NCBI RefSeq assembly: GCF_014655595.1
Contig: NZ_BNBL01000018.1
Span: forward strand, 71,538-129,639
Origin: Streptomyces griseocarneus
GTDB taxonomy: Bacteria; Actinomycetota; Actinomycetes; Streptomycetales; Streptomycetaceae
Direction: 5' to 3'
Length of the DNA stretch: 58,102 bases
The notes below the pieces were generated by a model. It saw nothing but the letters and a program-made list of their open reading frames with translations. It had not been told where the DNA came from and did no database searches. Position numbers and translations under genes: made by a program. Positions 16,128 through 23,662 of the stretch are shown here, one piece after another. Each line of letters starts with the position of its first letter. Position 1 is the stretch's first letter.

Positions 16128-17204
16128 TCACTCCGCGGCCGGCGCGGAGACCGCCGCCATGCGCCGGGCCAGCCCGTCGAGCTCGTCCTGGAGCACCTGC
16201 ATGGGCTTCCCGGCCACCTCTTCGTTGGCCCGGGCGGCGACGTAGCAGAAGACGTAGCGCTCCGCCAGGCTGAAGCCGAGGGTGTACAGGCAGCTGTAGA
16301 GCATGCTGGTCTGCAGCCGGAAAGCCATGAAATCGGCGTCGCGGTTCATCAGTCGATCCAGCTCGGCACTGGGCGGCGTATGGAAACGCGTCGGTTCGAC
16401 CGGACCGCCTCGCTCGCGGACGAGATCCTCGAGCGTTCGGCCGGCGTTGACGACGGTACCGTCCAGGAAGTCCTTCGCCAGCGAGCCGGATCTGGACACG
16501 ATGAACTCGGACCAATCCCGGACCGGCGTATCGACGGTCAGTACGTTACCTGGATCGCCGCATTCCGCGATGAATTCCCGAGTGATGGATCCAACCTGTT
16601 CATAGAACCTTGCGCAGGCCGCTTCGAAGGATTCCGGATCCTTACTGCGCGCATAGATCGCCTCGTAATGGGAGCGGTAGCTCAATAGGCGCAGGGATAG
16701 CAGATCCCGGAATGCATACCCCTCGAGGTCTCTTTGCGGAGACTTCAGCAGGGTCGATCTGCTGTGCGCGACCATGAGGCGGATCGCATCAAGCGCCGGC
16801 GTCAGTGAATCCTGTTCATGCATCGTGCGATGCATGAACGAAACGAGGATCGGTGCGGCTTCCTGGAAGAGCCGCTTGGAGGAAGCGGAGAATCCAGTTC
16901 CGTCGAAGCCAGCGTTCCAGAGGGGCGACGGGACCTGGTCCAGAGGCGTCTCCTCGATCTGCGGTGTGCAACCGAAGGTCTGGGCCACGCTGCGCAGTTG
17001 AGCGCGGAAGGCATCGGGATCGGTGACCCCGTCGACGCTGATCTGCAGGACCTCAGCGCCGGCCCGGCCGTCCCACGTACGGACGAAGTAGTAAGGGCCG
17101 TGATTGCTCGTGCGCTCGGGCGAGAAGAGCTCTCCTATGAGAGGCGCGAACGTCTCCTTATAGGTGGAACCCTCGGGCTGCGGGATGGTGACAAACAAAT
17201 GCAC
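16128..17204 (-). CDS. Thiopeptide pyridine synthase ([4+2] cycloaddition enzyme)
   Basis: The 358-residue protein matches the TclM/TbtD-type family, which is distantly LanB-C-like. These enzymes join two dehydroalanines of the modified peptide, expel the leader and form the central pyridine that closes the macrocycle. Supporting features are the N-terminal HLFVTIPQPEGSTYKE strand and the helical body with PLWNAGFDGTGFSASSKRLFQ. Position matters too: it is the first leftward gene, divergent from the precursor. The GTG at 17204 has GGGGGG eight bases upstream. The gene is visibly richer in A and T than its neighbours, especially 16560-16900, suggesting a different history. For this precursor the expected pair is Ser1 and Ser10, as in berninamycin; that is inference. 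Confidence 0.8.
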   Translation of the reverse strand: MHLFVTIPQPEGSTYKETFAPLIGELFSPERTSNHGPYYFVRTWDGRAGAEVLQISVDGVTDPDAFRAQLRSVAQTFGCTPQIEETPLDQVPSPLWNAGFDGTGFSASSKRLFQEAAPILVSFMHRTMHEQDSLTPALDAIRLMVAHSRSTLLKSPQRDLEGYAFRDLLSLRLLSYRSHYEAIYARSKDPESFEAACARFYEQVGSITREFIAECGDPGNVLTVDTPVRDWSEFIVSRSGSLAKDFLDGTVVNAGRTLEDLVRERGGPVEPTRFHTPPSAELDRLMNRDADFMAFRLQTSMLYSCLYTLGFSLAERYVFCYVAARANEEVAGKPMQVLQDELDGLARRMAAVSAPAAE

Positions 17205-17399
17205 AGGTAGATCCCCCCAGATCTGAGCCCGCCCAGATCGGCCGACGCGTGTACTGGCCGCCGACCGTAACTCACATGATCATCATCGTGAAGGGAGAGT
17301 GTGGTGTGATCCACGCCACCTCGAATATCGCTTGCATGCCGCTCGATCGAATAGCTAACTTCTGAGCACACCAACAAACCCAAAAGGGGGTGCTTCAAA
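17205..17399. promoter_or_regulatory. Divergent promoter region of the thiopeptide cluster
   Basis: This 195-base AT-richer stretch separates the leftward modification operon from the rightward precursor gene and must hold promoters for both. A weak candidate for the precursor is TTGCAT (17332-17337) with TAACTT (17356-17361), spacing 18. AAGGGGG before 17400 is the precursor ribosome site. No regulator gene lies in the cluster, so the controlling factor is unknown. Confidence 0.45.
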
Positions 17400-17543
17400 A
17401 TGGAGCAGCAGATGGACCTCAACGTCCTCGAGATCTCCGACCTGATCGCCGGCGCCGGCGAGAACGACGACCTGGCGCAGGTCATGGCCGCCTCGTGCAC
17501 GACCAGCAGCGTCTCGACGTCTTCCTCGTCGTCCTCGTCCTGA
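17400..17543 (+). CDS. Thiopeptide precursor peptide (berninamycin/geninthiocin type)
   Basis: This 47-codon gene was found by translating the gap between the two operons. The leader, about 31 residues (MEQQMDLNVLEISDLIAGAG then ENDDLAQVMAA), is acidic with an LNVLEISDL helix typical of thiopeptide leaders. The core is SCTTSSVSTSSSSSSS, 16 residues. SCTT at the start and a poly-Ser tail are hallmarks of thiopeptides. As I recall, the berninamycin core is SCTTTSVSTSSSSSSS, so only position 5 differs. Expected changes are a thiazole at Cys2, oxazoles/methyloxazoles and dehydro residues at Ser/Thr, a pyridine from Ser1 and Ser10, and hydroxylation of Val7. AAGGGGG precedes the ATG. Confidence 0.93.
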   Translation: MEQQMDLNVLEISDLIAGAGENDDLAQVMAASCTTSSVSTSSSSSSS

Positions 17544-17562
17544 TCCAGGGCCAGTAAATAGT

Positions 17563-17598
17563 TGAGCCACCGTCGAGGTGCACCTCGGCGGTGGCTCA
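17563..17598 (+). terminator. Hairpin after the precursor gene (attenuator-like)
   Basis: Eighteen-base arms pair with one G-U position and are followed by TTCTTTTA. It sits 20 bases after the precursor stop and 168 bases before the dehydratase gene. It probably ends most transcripts after the precursor while letting some read through, giving more peptide than enzyme. Confidence 0.8.
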
Positions 17599-17765
17599 GC
17601 TGTTCTTTTACGCGCGTAATCAGAAATGTTTAAACCGCGAACTTAACCGGTTCGGTGGAATGACAGGCGGGCTCCGAAGCGACGGGCCCCCTTCTCCACG
17701 GCCCGGCCCCCGACGTCCGCACGCCGTGGTGAACCGGGCCCGCGTGACGAAGCTGGGGGATTCCT

Positions 17766-20429
17766 ATGGGTGTGAGTGTCAGTCCGTACGTCGTCTACCG
17801 ACGGAGCAGACTCCCACTGGGCGAGCTCGAGGGGATGTCGTTCACCACCGCCTGGTCGCGCGTCGACGAGCTGCACGCCCTGCGGGAAGAGATCGGCAAG
17901 CGGGCCGCCGGCCTGTCCGACCGTCTCGGCGAGGCCGTGCCCACGCTCGACGACGGCCCCCGGGCCGACCTGATCCGGCTGCGCCGCGACGTGCACAACC
18001 TGCGGCACGACCGGGTTGCCGCACGCCTGGAACCGCTGCGCCCGCACCTGGACGCCGGGACGCTCGACGAGCTCGAGACCTGGTGCGCCCTCGGCGTGCG
18101 CGCGGAACAGTGCGAGCGCGAGGGTGAAGAGGCGCTCGAGAGCGAGAAGAAGCAGGCGGTCGCGGGCTTCCGCGCGCTCTTCGAACACGACGCGATGGCC
18201 CGGAGCATCCAGCTCTCCGGCGACCAGCTCTACCGCGGCATGCACGACTTCGTCACGGGCGACGCCGGATCCCTCAAGCCCAGCAAGGCCAGACTCCGGG
18301 AGTCGTCCCTCGTCAACTTCGCGTACCGGGCGGCCCTGAAGCCGTCGCCCTTCGGGCGCTTCACGGAGATCGGCGCGTTCCCTCCGGACGACCCGTCCGC
18401 CGCGGCGCCCGCCCGCGACCACGGGCCGGACGCGTCGGACGCATCGGTCACGGTGCTGAACCGCCTGCTCGTGAACTGGGTGCTCGCCGCACTGCCGCGC
18501 ATACCGGGCGGCCTGGAGACCGGGCACCTGCTGCTGAACTCGACCCTGCGGGCCGGCGCCGAGGCGATCGAGTTCATCGGAGTCGCCCCCGGAACCCATG
18601 ACGGCGAGAACATCGCCTCCGAGACGGTCCTCCGGATGCGCCGCGAGGCCATGTTCGACACGCTGCTGGCCGCGATGCCCGACGGATCGGCCCCCGCCGC
18701 CTCCGTGCTGCGCGCGCTCACCGCCGTCACCAGGAACGACGAACTGAGCCGCAAGGTCGTCCACGGCCTGATCCGGGCCGGCGTCCTGTTCTTCCGCCCC
18801 GAGGTCGACGATCACGACCCCGAGTACTCCGCGAAGGTCGACGGGATGCTCGCCGCCGGCGGCACGGCGGAGACGGCGGCGCTGCGCGAGCACTTCACCG
18901 AACTCAGGCGCCTGGAGGCGGACTTCGCCGCCGCGACGGCCGAGGAGCGCCAGCGGCTGCTCGACTCGGCGTACCGGGCGATCAACGACATCGCCGAGCT
19001 GTGCAAGGTGTCCCCGCCCCCCGAGTCGGTCCTGAAGTCACCGGTCTTCGAGGACACCCCCGCCGCCACGGCACCCCAGGCATGGAGCCTGCCGACGGTG
19101 GAAGGGAGCCTCCCCGCCCTGACGGGCCTGTGGCGGCTGGCCTCGATGCTGGACAACGGCCAGGTGAAGCGCATCGGCCTGCACGCCTTCGCGACCCGTG
19201 TGCTCGGGGACCGCCGCACCATGCCGTTCCTGGAGTTCTTCAAGGCGTTCTCGTCGCTGAGCGACCAGGACCAGCTCGATGTGCTCATGGGCCGGGGCGT
19301 GGCGGCGGCCGAGACGTACCGGGCGCAGCGGGCCGAGGCCCTGAGCGTGATCCGGGAGCGGCTCGTGCCCGGGGACGGCGCCGTGCACCTGGACCCCGCG
19401 GACATCGAGCGGGCCTGCGCGGGCGTGGACGACCTCCTGGACACCGAGTCCGTGACCTTCCGGGCGCAGTTCGCCCGCGGGGTGCTGCCGGACCGGGAGC
19501 GGACCCTGGTCGTGAACGGCCTGCTCACCGGATACGGCGTCTACTTCTCGAGGTTCGGCTCGTTCGTCGAGGGCACCGAAGGCTGGTCCCTGCGGGAGGC
19601 GCAGCGGAAGCACCTGGCCGACCGGTTCCCCGGCCAGGTCGACCTCAACTCCGTGCTCGGCTTCAACTTCAACCTCCACCCCCCGGTGACCCCGAGCGTC
19701 GTGAACTACCCCGGTGCGGTGACGCTCGGCGCGGACCGGACGGTGTACGCGCCGGAGCGCCTGGAGGTCCGCGCGGACCACGCCACCAGGTCGGTGCGCC
19801 TCCACGACCCCGCGTCGGGGGAGGACCTCGGCCTCGTGCCCATGAACTTCCTGACCCCGGTCGGGGTGCCGCTCCTCTACCGCCTGCTCGAGGCGCTGTC
19901 CCCGTCCAACCGCTACATGTGGAAGCCCCTGGACGACATCCGGGACGTCGGAGGCTCCGTCGAGTACACGGGGACGACGCCCCGCCTCGTCGTGGGCGAC
20001 GTCGTGGCCGACCGCAGGTCCTGGACCGTGGCCGCCGCGGACATCCCCATGCTCCAGGACCTGAGCCGGGACTCGTACGAAGCACTCGTGGCCTTCGACG
20101 CGTGGCGCCGGTCCCAGGGCCTTCCCCGGCACGCCTTCGTGCTGTGCCAGACGGCCGAGGAGCGCGACGTGATGGCCGGACGCGGCCGGAAGGTGACCCG
20201 CAAGTGGGCGGACTACGCCCACCTGCGCCGCGCCAGCGTCCACAAGCCGATGTACGTCGACTTCCGGAACCCCTACCTGGTCCGGAGCTGGGCCAAGTCC
20301 GCGCTGTCGCGCGGCGACGTGCTCGTGTCGATCCGCGAGTGCCTTCCTTCGGTGGACGACTACGGCCCGGACACGGGCTGGACCGCAGCAGAGGAGTTCT
20401 TCGTTGAACTGCACACAGACAAGCAGTGA
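17766..20429 (+). CDS. Split LanB dehydratase, glutamylation protein
   Basis: This 887-residue protein is a lantibiotic dehydratase N-terminal (glutamylation) domain. In related systems it moves Glu from tRNA-Glu onto core Ser/Thr side chains. It shows the family segment RAALKPSPFGRFTEIGAF (about residues 193-210), a close variant of the LanB RxxxxPTPFGxF motif. The later strand-rich half contains VNYPGAVTLGAD. Length and isolation from the elimination domain match TbtB-like thiopeptide dehydratases. GGGGGA precedes the ATG at 17766. The next gene starts inside its last 26 bases, so the two halves are made together. It probably works on the Ser/Thr residues left uncyclised by YcaO. Confidence 0.88.
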   Translation: MGVSVSPYVVYRRSRLPLGELEGMSFTTAWSRVDELHALREEIGKRAAGLSDRLGEAVPTLDDGPRADLIRLRRDVHNLRHDRVAARLEPLRPHLDAGTLDELETWCALGVRAEQCEREGEEALESEKKQAVAGFRALFEHDAMARSIQLSGDQLYRGMHDFVTGDAGSLKPSKARLRESSLVNFAYRAALKPSPFGRFTEIGAFPPDDPSAAAPARDHGPDASDASVTVLNRLLVNWVLAALPRIPGGLETGHLLLNSTLRAGAEAIEFIGVAPGTHDGENIASETVLRMRREAMFDTLLAAMPDGSAPAASVLRALTAVTRNDELSRKVVHGLIRAGVLFFRPEVDDHDPEYSAKVDGMLAAGGTAETAALREHFTELRRLEADFAAATAEERQRLLDSAYRAINDIAELCKVSPPPESVLKSPVFEDTPAATAPQAWSLPTVEGSLPALTGLWRLASMLDNGQVKRIGLHAFATRVLGDRRTMPFLEFFKAFSSLSDQDQLDVLMGRGVAAAETYRAQRAEALSVIRERLVPGDGAVHLDPADIERACAGVDDLLDTESVTFRAQFARGVLPDRERTLVVNGLLTGYGVYFSRFGSFVEGTEGWSLREAQRKHLADRFPGQVDLNSVLGFNFNLHPPVTPSVVNYPGAVTLGADRTVYAPERLEVRADHATRSVRLHDPASGEDLGLVPMNFLTPVGVPLLYRLLEALSPSNRYMWKPLDDIRDVGGSVEYTGTTPRLVVGDVVADRRSWTVAAADIPMLQDLSRDSYEALVAFDAWRRSQGLPRHAFVLCQTAEERDVMAGRGRKVTRKWADYAHLRRASVHKPMYVDFRNPYLVRSWAKSALSRGDVLVSIRECLPSVDDYGPDTGWTAAEEFFVELHTDKQ

Positions 20430-21363
20430 GCGGACCGGGACGGCCCAGTGGCGTCCGGTTCACATCCACATCCCGCCCTCGCTGCACACCTCCTTCCTGT
20501 GCGACGTGGTCGGCCCGCTGCTGAAGGACGAGGGGCTTCAGGACCACTTCTTCTTCCTCCGGTACTGGCAGGGCGGGCCGCACGTGCGGCTGCGGATGCT
20601 CTGCGGTCCGGAGGCCCGCCCGGCGGAGGCGGCCGAACGGGTCGTCGAGGGCCTGGCCCGCGCCATGCCGGAGTTCGATGCCGAGGCCCGCGAGGAGTAC
20701 GCGGTCGGGCTGAGGCTCCAGGACGAGCTGGCACGACTGGAGGGGGAGACCTCCCGGGAGGGGCAGCCCCTCGGCGCCCTCGCCCCGGTGGTCTACGAGC
20801 CGGAGTTCCGCAAGTACGGCGGCACGGAAGGGGTGGCGATCGCCGAGACCGTCTTCCGGAAGTCGTCCGTGGCGGTCCTCGACCTGCTGGCCCGGCAGCC
20901 GGCGGCCGCGGGCGCCGGACGGGCACCGGTCGGTGAGGCCGCCAAGATCATGGTGATGTTCCTGCACGGGGCGGGCCTCGGCCCGGAGGCCGCCACGCGG
21001 TTCCTGCGCGAGTACGAGGACTACTGGCGGAAGTACGCGCCCGAGAACGTGCAGCGTGCCTGGCCGAAGATGTACGAAGGCGTCTCGTCGCAGCTCACGA
21101 ACCTGTGCGCCGCGGTCTGGCGCGGCGAGGGCACGGACGACGTCTTCCACCGGATGAGCGTCGAGGCCACCGCCCGCGCCCGTGCCGTGTGCGGCGCCGA
21201 GCCCGACGCCGACGTCCACGAGCTGCGCCTCGACGGCACGCCGTACCTGAGCTGCGTCTCGAACTACGTGCACACCACCAACAACCGTCTGGGGCTGATC
21301 CCCGCAGGTGAGGGGCTCGTCGCCTACCTCGTCCGCAGGGGCCTCGAAGGACTGGTCGGCTAG
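20404..21363 (+). CDS. Split LanB dehydratase, elimination protein
   Basis: The 319-residue protein is a thiopeptide-type biosynthesis domain (SpaB C-terminal-like, TbtC type) that eliminates glutamate to give dehydroalanine/dehydrobutyrine. Its opening, WRPVHIHIPPSLHTSFLCDVVGPLL, then HFFFLRYWQGGPHVRLRM, is characteristic of the family. Start choice is forced: no ATG or GTG lies in frame early. TTG at 20404 has AGAGGAG seven bases upstream, inside the end of the preceding gene, giving a 26-base overlap. A perfect terminator follows the stop. Partner of the upstream glutamylation protein. Confidence 0.85.
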   Translation: MNCTQTSSERTGTAQWRPVHIHIPPSLHTSFLCDVVGPLLKDEGLQDHFFFLRYWQGGPHVRLRMLCGPEARPAEAAERVVEGLARAMPEFDAEAREEYAVGLRLQDELARLEGETSREGQPLGALAPVVYEPEFRKYGGTEGVAIAETVFRKSSVAVLDLLARQPAAAGAGRAPVGEAAKIMVMFLHGAGLGPEAATRFLREYEDYWRKYAPENVQRAWPKMYEGVSSQLTNLCAAVWRGEGTDDVFHRMSVEATARARAVCGAEPDADVHELRLDGTPYLSCVSNYVHTTNNRLGLIPAGEGLVAYLVRRGLEGLVG

Positions 21364-21368
21364 CGGAC

Positions 21369-21407
21369 GCCGAAAGCCGGGCGAGTCGACCTCGCCCGGC
21401 TTTCGGC
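21369..21407. terminator. Bidirectional terminator between dehydratase operon and P450
   Basis: Perfect 17-bp arms (21369-21385, 21391-21407) enclose a 5-base loop. It lies between converging genes and should serve both. Confidence 0.88.
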
Positions 21408-21429
21408 TGCGCCCGTCAGGGCAGTCGCG

Positions 21430-22632
21430 TCACCACGCCACCGGGAGCCTGTGCAGCCCGTAGACGCCCATGCTGTCCTTGAACGGCAGTTCCGCCACCG
21501 GGGCGGCCAGCTTCAGGCCGGGGATCCTCGCGAAGAGCGTCGTGAAGACGACCTCCAGCTCCATCTTGGCGAGGTTCTGGCCGATGCACTGGTGGATGCC
21601 GTGGCCGAAGGCCAGGTGGTGCTTGCCGCCCCGGTCGATGTCCAGCCGGTCCGGGTCGGGGTAGACGTCTTCGTCGAAGTTGGCCGAGGCGCTGAGCCCG
21701 ATGACGCCTTCGCCCGCGCGGATCAGCACGCCGCCGATCTCGATGTCCTCCAGCATGACGCGGGAGGTCACCTGGTCGGCGATGCTGAAGTAGCGCAGCA
21801 GCTCGTCGACGGCCTGCGGGGCCAGGGCGGGGTCGGCCGTCAGCTTGGCCAGCTGGTCGGGGTTCTCCAGCAGGCCCACGACGCCGAGGGAGATCATGTT
21901 CGCGGTGGTCTCGAACCCGCCGACCAGCAGGACGTTCGCCATCCCGACCAGGCCCGCGTGATCGAGGGTGCTGGTCTCGCGGTTCTTCAGGACGAGCCTG
22001 CTGAGCAGGTCGTCCCCGGGGTCCGCCTCCTTGGCCGTGATCAGCTCGGCGAAGTACGCCTGCAGATCCTGATGCGCCTGGTTCCGCTCCTGGGGGTCGG
22101 TGTCGACCGAAACGATCTTCTTGGAGCAGTCCTGGAAGAACGCGCGGTCGGCGTAGGGCACCCCGAGCAGCTCGGAGATCGCCAGGGACGGCACGGGAAG
22201 GGCGAGCGCCTCCACCAGGTCGACCGGCCCCTCGCCGGCGAGCATGGCGGAGATGCACTCGTCCACGATCTCCTGGATGCGGGGGCGCAGCTGGAGCACC
22301 CGCTTGACGGTGAACTCCGGGATCACCATCTTGCGCTGCGCGGTGTGCACCGGGGGATCCATGGCGAGCATCACCGGCCGCATCTGCTCCATGACCTCCG
22401 CCGGGATGTCGAAGTGGAGCGGATAGCCGGGGTGGGCCATATTCGAGCTCACGTCGGGACTGGCGAGCAACTGCCGTATGTGCTCGTGCCGGGTGAGCAG
22501 CCAGGCGGTCCGCCCGGAGGCCAGGGTGACTTTGCTGATCGGCTGCTCGGCGCGCAGGGAGGCGTACTCCTTGGGCGGCTGCATGGGGCAGGTCCTGGGA
22601 TAGGGGAAAGCGCCGATCTGACTGTCAGTCAT
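21430..22632 (-). CDS. Cytochrome P450, probable core Val hydroxylase
   Basis: The 400-residue protein is a soluble bacterial P450. The heme loop FGHGIHQCIG places the Cys ligand near residue 349. The I-helix has VGGFETTAN, with the oxygen-activating Thr, and the K-helix ExxR is ELLR. The ATG at 22632 (MTDSQIGAFPYP) has GCGGAG upstream and is preferred over the GTG at 22674. Berninamycin carries a beta-hydroxyvaline from core Val7, as I recall installed by a cluster P450. The Val at the same position in this precursor makes that role likely here. Redox partners are not encoded nearby. It converges on the dehydratase genes and is divergent from the YdhR-like gene. Confidence 0.88.
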   Translation of the reverse strand: MTDSQIGAFPYPRTCPMQPPKEYASLRAEQPISKVTLASGRTAWLLTRHEHIRQLLASPDVSSNMAHPGYPLHFDIPAEVMEQMRPVMLAMDPPVHTAQRKMVIPEFTVKRVLQLRPRIQEIVDECISAMLAGEGPVDLVEALALPVPSLAISELLGVPYADRAFFQDCSKKIVSVDTDPQERNQAHQDLQAYFAELITAKEADPGDDLLSRLVLKNRETSTLDHAGLVGMANVLLVGGFETTANMISLGVVGLLENPDQLAKLTADPALAPQAVDELLRYFSIADQVTSRVMLEDIEIGGVLIRAGEGVIGLSASANFDEDVYPDPDRLDIDRGGKHHLAFGHGIHQCIGQNLAKMELEVVFTTLFARIPGLKLAAPVAELPFKDSMGVYGLHRLPVAW

Positions 22633-22978
22633 GCTCTGCTCCGCTGGCAACTCAAGGGAATTTTGCTGACGCACTCTATCGGGCTCTATTCGTCACCACG
22701 GGATAATGAGGCCGATGTCACGCGGTGCGGCCCGATTAACCCTGCGGTATACCACCCGAGTTCATCGCGGTGCGTTGGCGGAACCGTGCCGTCCGTTCTC
22801 TCCTGCGTGACGAAGGTGCACGTGGGGGCGGTGATGGTCACCGGAACAACTCCCTCCGGATAAGCCGGTTCTGATGCCCGGTGGACTCTCGTGCGGGCAC
22901 GTCATGACAGGTAGTCTGCGGGAGGGAATCCACACCGTGGAGTTTCGAAGTCAGCCGTACGTATGGGGGCGTTGGGTT
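22633..22978. other. Intergenic region between P450 and YdhR-like genes
   Basis: About 346 bases hold the divergent promoters of the two genes. I see no further gene or strong hairpin. GGGAGGGA at 22919-22926 followed by a GTG at 22937 offers an alternative, longer start for the rightward gene. Confidence 0.5.
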
Positions 22979-23395
22979 ATGTACGTTTCGATCGTCATGT
23001 GGGATCTGAAGAAGTCGGAGGCCACTGTGGAGAGCCTCAGGGATTACCTGCGTGACTACGCCGTCGACGCCTACTCCACCCTGGACGGTATGAAGCTCAA
23101 GGCATGGTTCTCCAACGCCGAACGGCAGGTGTGGGGCGCGGTCTATCTGTGGGACCGGCCCGATCAGATGCAGAGCCTGTTCAGCGTCAGCAAGGCCATC
23201 GAAATCATCGGCTATCCGCCGACATCGGTCGGTGCCTTCGCCCTCGAGGCGATAGCCGAAGGAAACAGCGTGCACGAGACGCTGGCCGGCCTGGGCCTCG
23301 CCCTGGAGACCGGAGCGGCGGCGCCCGGCGAGCTCGCGGGCGATGCGGCGGGCGATGCCGCCGGCGACACTGCGGGCGACACCGTGACGGCCTGA
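22979..23395 (+). CDS. YdhR-like dimeric alpha-beta barrel protein
   Basis: The 138-residue protein has the strand-helix pattern of small ferredoxin-like dimeric barrels (YdhR/antibiotic-monooxygenase type). It opens MYVSIVMWDLKKS, then has an exchange-barrel-like VWGAVYLWDRPDQMQSLF. Such proteins include cofactor-less oxygenases and binding proteins; no catalytic residue is certain. The ATG at 22979 starts the first strand directly, while GTG 22937 has the better ribosome site and would add 14 residues. The last 20 residues repeat AGD four times and look disordered. It lies inside the thiopeptide cluster boundary, but whether it modifies the peptide is unknown. Confidence 0.55.
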   Translation: MYVSIVMWDLKKSEATVESLRDYLRDYAVDAYSTLDGMKLKAWFSNAERQVWGAVYLWDRPDQMQSLFSVSKAIEIIGYPPTSVGAFALEAIAEGNSVHETLAGLGLALETGAAAPGELAGDAAGDAAGDTAGDTVTA

Positions 23396-23486
23396 GCCGG
23401 CGGGCCCGGCCGGCCCTCCTGAGGCGTCCGGCATCCGTCCGGCGTCCTACCGGTCCGTCCGGGGCTCGTCCGGGGCCTCGCAAAAA

Positions 23487-23518
23487 CGCCGGCCTGGGGG
23501 AGAAACCCCAGGCCGGCG
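23487..23518 (-). terminator. Terminator of tRNA-Arg
   Basis: Perfect 13-bp arms with a 6-base loop are followed on the minus strand by TTTTTG, a classical intrinsic terminator, just past the tRNA 3' end. It also faces the YdhR-like gene. Confidence 0.88.
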
Positions 23519-23528
23519 CCTTGATGCA

Positions 23529-23604
23529 TGGTGCCCCCGGGCAGATTCGAACTGCCGACACCCGCTTTAGGAGAGCGGTGCTCTATCCCCTGAGCTACGG
23601 AGGC
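23529..23604 (-). tRNA. tRNA-Arg (anticodon CCT)
   Basis: The minus strand folds as a full cloverleaf: acceptor arms GCCTCCG/CGGGGGC, anticodon stem CCGCT/AGCGG with loop CTCCTAA, and T-loop TTCGAAT. The anticodon CCT reads AGG. CCA appears to be encoded (23529-23531 on the plus strand read TGG). A -10-like TACACT lies at 23617-23622. Its 3' end faces the thiopeptide cluster; tRNA 3' ends are common integration sites, but no duplicated 3' fragment or integrase is seen. Confidence 0.95.
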
Positions 23605-23662
23605 TGGACCGCCGTCAGTGTAGCGGGTGCCCGGGCGGCGGGGGCAGGGCGGCGGGTGCGGG

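Noticed and set aside
17643..18893. Minus-strand frame opposite the dehydratase gene
   Set aside because: Shadow of the LanB gene; no motif and it would cross the precursor-dehydratase hairpin region.
23529..23604. tRNA-Arg as attachment site of an integrated element with a second att copy
   Set aside because: I looked for the tRNA 3' sequence near the left edge (about 11.6-11.75 kb) and saw no copy; no integrase is present in the window.
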